A stretch of DNA of 64,000 nt from Alphaproteobacteria bacterium (lineage in GTDB: Bacteria; Pseudomonadota; Alphaproteobacteria; GCA-2731375), in NCBI GenBank assembly GCA_021776235.1, contig JAJFGG010000161.1, positions 62,001 to 126,000 of the forward strand, given 5' to 3'. The position numbers were made by a program, and so were the translations under genes. Positions 17,776 to 26,600 of the stretch are shown one piece after another; the first letter of the stretch is position 1; the number at the start of each line of letters is the position of its first letter. The notes beneath the pieces are model-generated. The model was given only the letters and a program-made list of their open reading frames with translations, had not been told where the DNA came from and ran no database searches.

Positions 17776-19215
17776 ATGGTGGCACGGACCGGTGAACAGT
17801 TTCTCCTGGGCCTGCGGGGCGCGCGGGAGCTTTGGGTCGGCGACGACAAGGTCGCCTCGGTGCCGGATCATCCGGCCTTGGCCGGGGCCGCGACGGCCCT
17901 GGCCGAAGTCTTCGACCTGCAGCATCGCGAAGCCGACGCTTGCCTGATGCCCGATCCCGAAACCGGCGAGCCGATCAATGTCAGCCATATGATTCCGCGC
18001 TCCCAGGCGGACCTGGAGCGCCGGCATCGCGGCCTGGAGTGTATCGCGGAATATTCCATGGGCCTGATGGGCCGCACCCCCGACTACATGAATGTGACAT
18101 TCGCCGGCTTTGCCGGGCGGGCCGACGAATGGGCCATCAACGGCAATGGCCAGGGGGCCGAAAATCTCGTCAGTTATCAGAAAATGCTGGCCCGCAAGGA
18201 TCTGTCCCTAACCCACACCATCATACATTCCACCGTCAATCTGGCCGCGGGCACGGTGCCCGACGGTCTTGATCCGGCCCAGTTGCACAAGGTGGAAGAG
18301 ACCGAACATGGCATTGTGGTGCGGGGCTCGCGGGTGCTGGCGACACTGGCGCCGTTCGCCGACGAACTGGCCGTCTATCCGGGCATGCCAATGCCGGATG
18401 CGGCGGCGCAACACGCGTTGTCGTTCTGCATTCCCATGGACACGCCGGGCCTGAAATTCATCTGCCGCGACAGTGTCGCGGTAAACAGCAATAAATTCGA
18501 TCATCCCCTTTCCAGCCGCTTCGACGAGCAGGACGCTTTCGTCATTTTCGACGATGTCGAGGTGCCGCGCGACCGCCTGTTCATTGACGGCAGCCTGGAA
18601 GCCTACAACACGGCCATGCGAACCAGCTGGTGGCCGAACATCATGCAGCAAACCATGATCCGTGCTCATACCAAGCTGGATTTCGCCAGGGGTCTTGGCC
18701 TGCGCATGGCGGCGGCGATCAACCGGGAGGACCCTCAGACGCAACAGATGCTGGGTGAAATCGCCATGTATGCGGAATTCGCCCGGGCCGCCATTTACGC
18801 CGCGGAACAGGCGGCCCATGAATATGGCAACGGCATGTGGTGTTGCGAGCTGCCGCCGTTGCTGGCATTGCGGGCGGCGCTGCCGGCGTGGTTCCCGCGG
18901 GTCAATGAAATCATCCGCCAGATCGGTTCGCACAACATGCTGACAACGCCGTCCAGGGCGGCCCTGAACGACCCTGAGCTGCGGCCGTTGATCGACCGCT
19001 ATCTAATGGGCGTCGGCGTCGATGCGGAACAGCGCGACCGTATCTTCCGGCTGGCCTGGGATTTTGCCGGCACCGCCCTGGGCAGCCGGAACGAACAGTA
19101 TGAGCGCTTTTATCTTGGCTCCGTTGGCCGCAATCAGACAGTGGCGCATAATTTTCTGGACCGTGACCGCGCCGTGCGCCTGACCGATCGCTTTCTGACG
19201 GAGGAACTGGACTGA
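17776..19215 (+). CDS. 4-hydroxyphenylacetate 3-monooxygenase-type oxygenase (HpaB family)
   Basis: A 479-residue flavin-dependent hydroxylase with the HpaB/PvcC pattern: N-terminal GEQFLLGLRGARELWVGDDKV, central PDYMNVTFAGFAG, YQKMLARKDLSLTHTIIH, and the flavin-binding IFDDVEVPRDRLFIDG. Such enzymes use FADH2 supplied by a small reductase (HpaC) to ortho-hydroxylate phenols; relatives dehydrate 4-hydroxybutyryl-CoA, but that group carries iron-sulfur Cys/His ligands that I do not see here. No hpaC lies next to it. It follows mcd on the same strand after 163 bases. Substrate not determinable. Confidence 0.87.
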   Translation: MVARTGEQFLLGLRGARELWVGDDKVASVPDHPALAGAATALAEVFDLQHREADACLMPDPETGEPINVSHMIPRSQADLERRHRGLECIAEYSMGLMGRTPDYMNVTFAGFAGRADEWAINGNGQGAENLVSYQKMLARKDLSLTHTIIHSTVNLAAGTVPDGLDPAQLHKVEETEHGIVVRGSRVLATLAPFADELAVYPGMPMPDAAAQHALSFCIPMDTPGLKFICRDSVAVNSNKFDHPLSSRFDEQDAFVIFDDVEVPRDRLFIDGSLEAYNTAMRTSWWPNIMQQTMIRAHTKLDFARGLGLRMAAAINREDPQTQQMLGEIAMYAEFARAAIYAAEQAAHEYGNGMWCCELPPLLALRAALPAWFPRVNEIIRQIGSHNMLTTPSRAALNDPELRPLIDRYLMGVGVDAEQRDRIFRLAWDFAGTALGSRNEQYERFYLGSVGRNQTVAHNFLDRDRAVRLTDRFLTEELD

Positions 19216-19277
19216 ATTTTAAGACCTGGATCTGATGCCGGCGTGGGCACCATGCGGTGCGCCATTCACGAGCCGAA

Positions 19278-20723
19278 TTACTGAATCTGCTTCGGCAGCC
19301 AGGTTGCCACTTCCGGCACCCAGATCAGCAAGACCAGGACAAAAAGCTCTATGACAATGAAGGGCAGGGCTGACTTCACCACCTGGCCCAAGGTCACCTC
19401 GAACTGGGCAACGCCTTTCATGACATAAAGCAAAAGGCCGAATGGCGGGGTCAACAGGCTGATCTCCATGGTTATCAGCATCAGCACCATCAGCCAGATG
19501 ACATCGATATTGAAGGCCACCTGCAGGGATTGGGAGCCCAATAGAAAAAACGGCAGGGTCAGCAGCAACATGCTGACCTGATCCATGAACGCGCCGAGGA
19601 ACAACAACACGGCCATCATCGCGATCACCACCATGATCGGCGTCAGATCCAGTTGAGTGATTTGCTGCAACAGTCCATCCGTCGCCCCGGAATTCGCCAG
19701 CGCCTGGCTGAAGACCAACGAGCCGGCGATGATGAACAGGATCATGGTGTTGATCTTGGCGGTCTCCATCAGGGACCTGGCGACGTCCCGCCAGGTGAAA
19801 TCGGCGCCTTCGATGCCGGAAATTCGGATCACGGTCTTGAAAAGACGAAAGAAATAGCAGACCGCCAAGGCGGCGAGACAGCCCAGGGCGGCGGCCTCGG
19901 TCGGCGCTGCAATCTTAAAGAAGATGCTGCCGACCACGATCACGAAAATCACCAGCAATGGCAGAATATAAAAGAAGAACGGCAGCACGCGGTTCAACAT
20001 GCGGCGGCCGCGGCCGTTGTAGACTGCGCCGGCGATCCGCCGGCCGCCGAGATGCAGCGATATGGTCAAGGGCCCGTCCATGTCGCCATGGTCCGGTACA
20101 TAGGCCGGCGCCAGGGCTGGATTGAGCATGCAGCGCCCCACCACATAGGCGAAGAACAGCACGGCCATAAGCATGCCCGGCACGATGCCGGCGATCAGCA
20201 ATTGCGCCACTGATTGTTCCGCCAGGCTGGCCAGCAGCACCGCCAGGGCCGATGGCGGGATTAGCATAGCAATGCCGCCCACGGCCATGATCGGGCCCAT
20301 GGCGATGGAAGGCTGGTACCCGCGCTTGATCATGTCGGGCAGCAGGACCGAGCCCAGGATCGCGGTATTGGCGATGGTGGAGCCGGACAAAGAGGAAAAC
20401 ACCGTACCGCCGACGATCGAGACCACGGCCAGGCGGCCGGGAACCCGCGAGATCAACCGGTCGATGGCGCCGATGGCCTTGAAGGCCACGCCGGTCTGCA
20501 AAAGGATTTCGCCCATCAGCAGGAACAGCGCGATCGGCGCCAGGGTAAATTTAATGGCGTTGTGGAACTCTATCGGCATGAACAGCAGGCCGATATCGCC
20601 GTTGATGAACAGATAGGTACCCAGGATGTTCGCCGCGAAGAAGGCAAAGGCGACCGGCAGGCCCAGAAACATGAAGGCGCAGACCGTGCCGAGCAAAAGA
20701 CCGAGCGCAAAGTACCATTCCAT
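19278..20723 (-). CDS. dctM: TRAP transporter large permease (DctM)
   Basis: A 481-residue integral membrane protein with about 12 hydrophobic segments and the DctM hallmarks: VSIVGGTVFSSLSGSTIANTAILGSVLLPDM, IMAVGGIAMLIPPSALAVLLASLA and LGAFMDQVSMLLLTLPFF. It forms the sodium-driven transport channel of a tripartite ATP-independent periplasmic transporter. It begins 3 bases after dctQ ends, so the two membrane subunits are translated together. The extended hydrophilic loop around residues 215-250 is longer than in the C4-dicarboxylate prototype, as in mannitol/chloroaromatic-type TRAP systems. Confidence 0.94.
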   Translation of the reverse strand: MEWYFALGLLLGTVCAFMFLGLPVAFAFFAANILGTYLFINGDIGLLFMPIEFHNAIKFTLAPIALFLLMGEILLQTGVAFKAIGAIDRLISRVPGRLAVVSIVGGTVFSSLSGSTIANTAILGSVLLPDMIKRGYQPSIAMGPIMAVGGIAMLIPPSALAVLLASLAEQSVAQLLIAGIVPGMLMAVLFFAYVVGRCMLNPALAPAYVPDHGDMDGPLTISLHLGGRRIAGAVYNGRGRRMLNRVLPFFFYILPLLVIFVIVVGSIFFKIAAPTEAAALGCLAALAVCYFFRLFKTVIRISGIEGADFTWRDVARSLMETAKINTMILFIIAGSLVFSQALANSGATDGLLQQITQLDLTPIMVVIAMMAVLLFLGAFMDQVSMLLLTLPFFLLGSQSLQVAFNIDVIWLMVLMLITMEISLLTPPFGLLLYVMKGVAQFEVTLGQVVKSALPFIVIELFVLVLLIWVPEVATWLPKQIQ

Positions 20724-20726
20724 GGG

Positions 20727-21293
20727 TTAGAAACCCGAACTTGTCGGACTATTGCCGGTGTCCGCGATCTCGACCGCGCGGCGGATACGAAACAGGAACT
20801 CGACGGCGAGCAGAAAGAATGAACCGGCGAAGACCGCCAACATGTACCAATTGGCGATGCGTAAATCCTTGTCGGGCAGGGTACCGTCCTCGAACTCCGA
20901 CAAGGCCGCGCGTGCGCCATAATAGCAGAGCAGGAAGCAGAGCAGGGCGCCCGCCACATCGACACCCTGTTCCAGGCGGATCGCCCGCCGTTTGGGCAGC
21001 GCCGCAATCAGGACATCGACACGCACATGAGCGCCTTCCTGCAACACCCACGGCGCGCCGATAAAGACGCCGACATAAAGAGCATATTCGACGGCTTCGT
21101 AAAGCCACCAGATGTTGCCCCACTGCATGTTGATAAGCAGCAGGTTCAACGGGATGAGCAGCGCGATCAAGCCGACCGATATGGCGACCAGGGCGGCCAG
21201 AAAGAATGTGACCTGCCTGAACCCGGTCTCAAGGGCATCAATTTGCCGGCGCATAATGTCGTCTAACGTTTTCACGTGAAGCGGTTGATCCAT
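20727..21293 (-). CDS. dctQ: TRAP transporter small permease (DctQ)
   Basis: A 188-residue protein with four predicted membrane helices (about residues 27-53, 62-85, 103-125 and 142-165), the WGNIWWLYEAVEYALYVGVFIGAPWVLQEGAHVRVDVL segment being the usual DctQ core. The N-terminus is cytoplasmic and hydrophilic. It partners DctM downstream and the binding protein DctP upstream. A strong hairpin separates it from dctP. Confidence 0.92.
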   Translation of the reverse strand: MDQPLHVKTLDDIMRRQIDALETGFRQVTFFLAALVAISVGLIALLIPLNLLLINMQWGNIWWLYEAVEYALYVGVFIGAPWVLQEGAHVRVDVLIAALPKRRAIRLEQGVDVAGALLCFLLCYYGARAALSEFEDGTLPDKDLRIANWYMLAVFAGSFFLLAVEFLFRIRRAVEIADTGNSPTSSGF

Positions 21294-21300
21294 ACGCGAT

Positions 21301-21328
21301 GGGGACCGCCGATTTGGTGGCGGTCCCC
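21301..21328 (-). promoter_or_regulatory. Intercistronic stem-loop between dctP and dctQ
   Basis: GGGGACCGCC and GGCGGTCCCC form a perfect 10-bp stem with an 8-base loop in the 55-base gap between dctP and dctQ. No T-run follows in the transcription direction. Such hairpins at the 3' end of binding-protein genes usually stabilise that mRNA or partly stop transcription so the binding protein is made in excess over the permease; that role is inferred. Confidence 0.55.
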
Positions 21329-21348
21329 ATCGTCCATGGTATCAGCCG

Positions 21349-22326
21349 CTATTTGGTGAAGAGTTTTTGCAGTTTCGGACCATGTTCCGGACTGCGGGCC
21401 AGAACTTCTTTCCAGCCCTCCGCCTTGGCCGCGCTGACCCATTTGTCCCGTGCGGCGCCACTCAACGCGATGGTCTTGACGCCGTTGCTTTCAAACCAGG
21501 CCTTCTGTTTTTTCGCCAAAGCTTTGAAACCGTCGCTGGCCGGGTCGGCCTGGCCTTCAAACATCAAACCAACCTTGTTCAACAGACCCTGCTGCGCCTT
21601 ATCCAGGCTGTTCCATTTCTTCAAATTGACCAGGGTATGCAGGGTGCCGTCATAAAAACCGGGATCGACCCGAAATTTGGTGACCTTTGCCCAGGCCGGT
21701 ATCCAGCCCATGAGTGGCCAGCCAAAGCCCTGTACCGTGTTGTTTTCCATATAGGTGTAAACCTGCGCGATGGTCGAAGTTTGCACCGTTGCACCCAGGG
21801 ACTTGAAAAACGCCGTATAGACCGGAGATACCCTGATGTTCATACCTGTCAGGTCGGCACCGGTAATCTTTTTGTTGGTATAGAGATGAAAAGTGCCAAA
21901 GGTGTGGTGGCGGGCAATAAACTGCAGGCCCTTGGCGTTGAACAGTTTTTGCATATAGTCGAGGGCGCCGTTCTGACGCAGCTCTGGATAGCTATAATCG
22001 GAAAACCGCAGGACCGGCGCCTCTGGCAGGACGTTGCCGAAATAGGCTTCGGTGCAGCCGACCATGTCGTATGCGCCTTTCGCCATTTTCTGGGTCAGGG
22101 TGAAGGGACTGCCGATCGCCGGCGCGCCGCCGACCATTTTGATCTGCAGGACGCCCTTGCCCTGCTTGTTGACTTCGTTGACCACCGCCTCGAACGGTTT
22201 CGAGACCGGGCTGCCAATGGGGAAACAACTGGCCCCCGTCAAGGTGACTTCCGCTGCCTGGGCCGGCATCGCCATGACGCCAATGACCGTCGCCGCGGCA
22301 ACGAATACTGCGTTTTTCCTGAACAT
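21349..22326 (-). CDS. dctP: TRAP transporter substrate-binding protein (DctP), periplasmic
   Basis: A 325-residue secreted solute receptor. The track ORF begins at 22449, but the ATG at 22326 starts a typical Sec signal peptide (MFRKNAVFVAAATVIGVMA, cleavage after AQA) and has GGGGAGG about ten bases upstream. The mature protein shows DctP features such as GAYDMVGCTEAYFGNVLPEAPVLRFSDY, the ARHHTFGTFHLYTNKKITGADLTGMNIRVSP strand with the conserved Arg of the carboxylate site, and TYMENNTVQGFGWPLMGWIP. The Arg suggests a carboxylic-acid ligand. First gene of the dctPQM operon. Confidence 0.92.
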   Translation of the reverse strand: MFRKNAVFVAAATVIGVMAMPAQAAEVTLTGASCFPIGSPVSKPFEAVVNEVNKQGKGVLQIKMVGGAPAIGSPFTLTQKMAKGAYDMVGCTEAYFGNVLPEAPVLRFSDYSYPELRQNGALDYMQKLFNAKGLQFIARHHTFGTFHLYTNKKITGADLTGMNIRVSPVYTAFFKSLGATVQTSTIAQVYTYMENNTVQGFGWPLMGWIPAWAKVTKFRVDPGFYDGTLHTLVNLKKWNSLDKAQQGLLNKVGLMFEGQADPASDGFKALAKKQKAWFESNGVKTIALSGAARDKWVSAAKAEGWKEVLARSPEHGPKLQKLFTK

Positions 22327-22523
22327 GTCTCTCGGACCTCCCCGTCCTTTTGTGCCGGGGCTTTTTCCTTGGGCGCCCCACCCCCAGGCATGCATTCGTG
22401 GCACGCGTTGGCGGAATTCTAACAACATTGCCCGCCGCCGCACAGGCATTTTCCCGCCGCCGGGCAGGCCTGTTGATCGGGGTGCGCCAGCACCGGAAAG
22501 CGCCGACGGCCCGTCAATTTGCT

Positions 22524-22550
22524 TTGCAGGCGCCCGCCGATTTGCTAGAT
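22524..22550 (+). promoter_or_regulatory. Possible tRNA-Ser promoter
   Basis: TTGCAG and CTAGAT lie 15 bases apart, ending 18 bases before the tRNA. The spacing and position fit a stable-RNA promoter, but both boxes are imperfect. Confidence 0.25.
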
Positions 22551-22567
22551 GCTTAATTCCCTAGCAC

Positions 22568-22657
22568 GGATGGGTGCCCGAGTGGTTGAAGGGACCGGTC
22601 TTGAAAACCGGCAGGCGTGAGAGCGTCTCGTGGGTTCGAATCCCACCCCATCCGCCA
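22568..22657 (+). tRNA. tRNA-Ser (anticodon TGA)
   Basis: A complete class II tRNA. The acceptor strands GGATGGG and CCCATCC pair fully, the anticodon loop CTTGAAA gives TGA, the long variable arm (GCAGGCGTGAGAGCGTCTCGT region) is that of serine tRNAs, and the T arm is TGGG-TTCGAAT-CCCA. A genomic CCA follows the discriminator base. It reads UCA/UCG-type codons. The gene marks the left border of a probably acquired block; tRNA-Ser genes are frequent integration sites. The antisense ORF here (containing VGFEPTRRS) is the well-known false ORF opposite tRNA-Ser. Confidence 0.97.
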
Positions 22658-22676
22658 ATTTATATGTGGTCCGACC

Positions 22677-22718
22677 CGGAGACATAGGTAACAGCTTGTG
22701 CCGAAGACATGGGTGACA
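22677..22718. repeat. Two direct repeats resembling an insertion-sequence end
   Basis: CGGAGACATAGGTAACA (22677-22693) and CGAAGACATGGGTGACA (22702-22718) match at 14 of 17 positions with a 25-base period, 20 bases after the tRNA. Tandem sites of this kind (GTGTCACCCATGTCTTCGG / TGTTACCTATGTCTCCGG when read on the other strand) are typical of transposase-binding ends of IS481/IS21-like elements. No transposase gene remains, so this would be a remnant. The family name is from memory. Confidence 0.5.
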
Positions 22719-22965
22719 CACTTGGTCCCACATTAAGATTTGCTCAATCGTCTGCGATAGCCGCCGTGTAGGCGCTCCTGGCGCAGAAGTACCGGCTTAT
22801 TATCTGCCACGCTACGGCACGCCGCCATGAGGTAATCCGGGCCGCAGGCGGAAGGTTTCGCCGGCGGCACTGTAAAAATTGTTGGCCTAGCCGAAAATGT
22901 CTAGGCTATATAATAATTGAGTGTGCACACATCCCACGATATCGAGATTGAAAGGGCCATCCACC
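22719..22965. other. Non-coding stretch after the tRNA and IS-like end
   Basis: About 250 bases without a supportable gene. The segment to about 22880 reads as debris with frequent stops; the last part (GCCTAGCCGAAAATGTCTAGGCTATATAATAATTGAG) is AT-rich and contains TATAATAAT and the short inverted repeat GCCTAG/CTAGGC, so it may be the promoter of the secreted protein gene that follows. Confidence 0.4.
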
Positions 22966-23358
22966 ATGAAGATTATCTTGTCTTCGATAGTCGTTGCTCT
23001 ACTCGCCACGGGCGCCATGCCTGCCTTTGCGGATGAGGCTTGGCAGGCCTTCGAGTGCCAACTCGTCGGTGAGCAAACCGCGGACGACGTGCTTGATTCA
23101 GCCGAGAAGTGGCTAACGGCGGCGCGAACCATGCAGGGTGGCGAGAAGATGGAGCTCAGAGTCCTCATCCCGCACGCAACCGGGGGCGGTGAGACCGACT
23201 TCTTGTTTATCCTAAATGCGCCGTCCTTCGCGGCCTGGGGAACGTTCTGGGACAATTACGAGGGATCTCCGGCGCACAAGATTGACGAGGAATCCCAAGC
23301 TATGGCTGTCTGTCCCAGCAGCCGGCTGTACGAGAGCGTGAGGGTTGAGGCCAAGTAA
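22966..23358 (+). CDS. Small secreted protein of unknown function
   Basis: A 130-residue protein with a clear signal peptide (MKIILSSIVVALLATGAMPAFA, cleavage before DEAWQ). The mature 108 residues contain two cysteines (FECQLVG and AVCPSSR), which could form a disulfide in the periplasm, and a motif-poor alpha/beta sequence (ELRVLIPHATGGGETDFLFILNAPSF). I do not recognise the family. The ATG at 22966 is chosen over the track start because it begins the signal peptide. It precedes the large NRPS gene by 277 bases on the same strand and may belong to the same acquired block. Confidence 0.75.
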   Translation: MKIILSSIVVALLATGAMPAFADEAWQAFECQLVGEQTADDVLDSAEKWLTAARTMQGGEKMELRVLIPHATGGGETDFLFILNAPSFAAWGTFWDNYEGSPAHKIDEESQAMAVCPSSRLYESVRVEAK

Positions 23359-23635
23359 GGACACCTCTGATCTGTATGAAGGATTGGGCTGAGACTGATA
23401 CTCGTCCCATCGCATGATTGGAGGCGCGCTGGCGCCGGGTTTACCCCTGGGTCGCAGCCTCACGCCGTATTAGCCACTGAGACGTTTTCCGGCCCTGGTC
23501 ATCCGGCGTAGATGGCTATACCTCCGCCGGCTCCGTCGAACATGCCCTTGATCACGGGCAGTCCCGCCGACGGCTAGCAAGCAAACGGGTTGGTTCCGAT
23601 TGAAGGGTGAACGTGGCGTATGGTGAGGTGACTAC

Positions 23636-26600
23636 ATGATGGGGCTCATTCTGCCCGCGATCGTCATCGCTGTGTTTTGCATCACTTATCTGGCATGGCA
23701 GCGCTATGTCCGGATCGCCCGAAGTCCGACCGAAGGCGCGACGGATACGTCTCCTTACAGCATCACGGAGGTCTTCGGTGAAGCGCATCTCCTCAATGTG
23801 CCGCACCAGCGGGGAGCCTGCTGGCTGACGGACATTTTCAGCCGCTCGGCGAGGCGCTATCCGCAGCACATCGCCCTGCAGGTTCCGCATACCGGGGAAT
23901 CCCTTACCTTTGCCGAGCTCGACAGGGAAGCCGCGAAAGTGGCCGCTGCTCTGTCCCGTTTCCTCAACGGAGCGGACCAAGTCGTCGCCCTGTCCATGGC
24001 GCAGGACAACTGGCAGGCTGTTGCCTGTCATCTGGGCATCCTCAAGGCTGGCGGCACGGTCGTGTTCCTGGATACCGCACTGCCCGAGGCGATGCTCTCC
24101 CACATGCTTGCGGATGCCCGGCCGGTGGTCGTTCTCACGCGCGGCGAGGCCAGATTTCGCGATTTCCCGACCCTGGATGTGCTGTCATTGCAGGACGAGT
24201 TGCCCCGGACTGCCCCGCCACCTTGGCTGGACGATCCGGCCCAGCGTCTCGCAACCATCTTCTACACGAGTGGTACCACCGGATTGCCGAAGGGCGTGGA
24301 ATGCCCGCACGCCGGATATGTGAACCTGGCGCTGACTTATGCCGACTACTTCGATCTGGTGCCGGGTATGGACGCGACCACGCTCACATCGTCGCTCGGA
24401 TATGACGGAAGCATCTCCGAAATGTACAGCGCGTGGGTCTCCGGCTGCTCTGTCGTGATGCTGACGAATGAGGAAATCCGTTCAGGCCCGGAGCTTCTCC
24501 CGGTCCTGCGCGAGGCGGAGGTGACCGTGCTCTTTTGTCCACCGGTGCTGCTGTCCACCCTGACGCCGACGCCGGAACTGGACCTGCCCTACCCGCTCTG
24601 CCGCTACATCGTGCCGGCCGGCGAAGCGTTTCCACCTGCATTGGTCGAACCATGGACCCGCGCACGACGACAGATCATCAACACCTATGGTCCAACCGAG
24701 GCCAGCACCGACACGAGCCGCCAAACCCTAAGGCCGGGCGAACCCGTTACAATTGGCTCGCCGCTGGCAAACGTCACATACGTCATCCTGGAACCTGGTA
24801 CGCTCCGTCCGCTGCCGCATGGAGAGGCCGGCGAACTCTGCATCGGCGGCGTACATGTCGCGCGAGGCTATCGGAACTTGCCTGAACAGACCGCCGAGAA
24901 GTTCATTTCGCATGCTGAGTTTGGCCGCCTTTACCGCACGGGTGACAGGTGCCGGATCGATTCCATGACGGGACAGGCGGACTTCCTCGGTCGCATCGAC
25001 ACACAACTCAAAGTTCGCGGGCATCGCGTGGAAGTTCAGGCCGTCGAGGATATCCTGCAAACGCAGATCCTGGAGATCGACGCGGCGGTGCTCGACTATC
25101 AGAATGAAGAACTGGTCGCTTTCCTTGCTGCGCCCGGGTTCCAGACCCGCGGATCGTCAGACGTCAGCCCGGCACCGCCAGGGTGGGTAGAAAACGTCAC
25201 TAACAGCCTGGCCCGGCAGCTTCCGGAACCGTCCATTCCGACCCGCTTTTTTCTTGTGAAGAGCTTTGTACTGAACCAGAGATCCGGCAAGATCGACCGG
25301 GGACAGCTGCCGCGGCTGTCGGATCTGTTGCAAGGCGCTGATCCGGACCCGGACGGCAGGCAGGGACGCACGGCGACAGCTTCCCCGGATCAAGTGGCGG
25401 ATAACACGACAACGCGTCCCGAGGATCACGATACTGATCCCGGCGACGGGGATGCCCTGTCGATCTGCCGCGGACTTTTTGGCCCATCTCTCGGCTGGGA
25501 CGATGCCTTTGTAGATCATGGCGGTCATTCCATCCTCATCGCGCAGCTGGCACAGAGATTGCGCCGGGCGGGGTGGTCGGTACCGGTTCGCGCTCTGCTC
25601 AGCAACTGCGATACGGCGCGCAAAATCTCGAATTGTCCGAAGGAATCTCACGTCCCCACCATGAACGTGACCGCGGCCGCCCAGCGCGGTCAAGACGATA
25701 TCAGACGCGATGAGGTGGCCGCAACGGTGCTGTCCGTGGCGGCTTTCACTGTTCGGCAGATCCTTTTCCTTGCCCTACTGTATGCCCCGCATTTGATGGG
25801 TTTCCTCGCTGCGGTGGCCTATGGCGAGGTCGGAGCGTTCTTCGTCAACGCCAAGCTCTGGAAATTCGTCGCCGTCGGCTTTCTCCTCTTCATCGCCGGC
25901 TTCGCCCTGCCATTCGCCAACCTCTTATGGGTTCTGGCGCTCAAACGGTGCTTGATAGGGGCGGATTTCAGGGCAGGGGCGGTCATTGGCGCATTTCCGA
26001 AGTGGAGCCGAATGCATCTGCGAATCTGGTGCGTTGGGCGCTTGCAAGGCGCGGTCCTCGGCCCGCTGGACGTGATGTTTCGCAGTCCGCCCGTGATGGC
26101 CTTCGCACTCCGGCAACTCGGTGCGAAGGTCGGGCGACATACCGAATGCGCGCATGAGGTCACATTCTCCGGACCACTGGATCTTCTTCACATCGGGGAC
26201 GGCGTCGCAGTCCAGACCGGAGCTTACATCCAGACGGTGCGATGGATGGGGGCGGCACTGCATATTGGCCCCGTCCAACTGGAGCAGGACTGCAAGATTG
26301 GCATGCGGGCCTGCGTGGGCAGTAATGTTGTGGTTGGCCGCGGTGCCTGGGTTACACCTTTCACGGCCGTTCTGAGCGATGTCGGACCGGCGGAGATGTG
26401 GGAAGGCGCGCCTGCGCGGCCGGTCGGGCGATGCACGAAGCTGAAACGCGTGACGGCGCATTGCCGGCCGAGCCTCCCGATGTGGTCTCGTGAGGCCGCC
26501 AATATTTCTCTCCAGGCGCTGTTGGATTTCGTCCTTCTGGTCGCCCCCGTAACCGCGGTCACTTGGGTCGCCACGGCGATCATGCCCAGCGCTCGGGCGG

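Noticed and set aside
21367-22422. 351-residue plus-strand ORF opposite dctP
   Set aside because: The dctP frame has a signal peptide and family motifs; this one has none.
22545-22733. Minus-strand ORF containing VGFEPTRRS across the tRNA
   Set aside because: It is the known false ORF translated from the antisense of tRNA-Ser.
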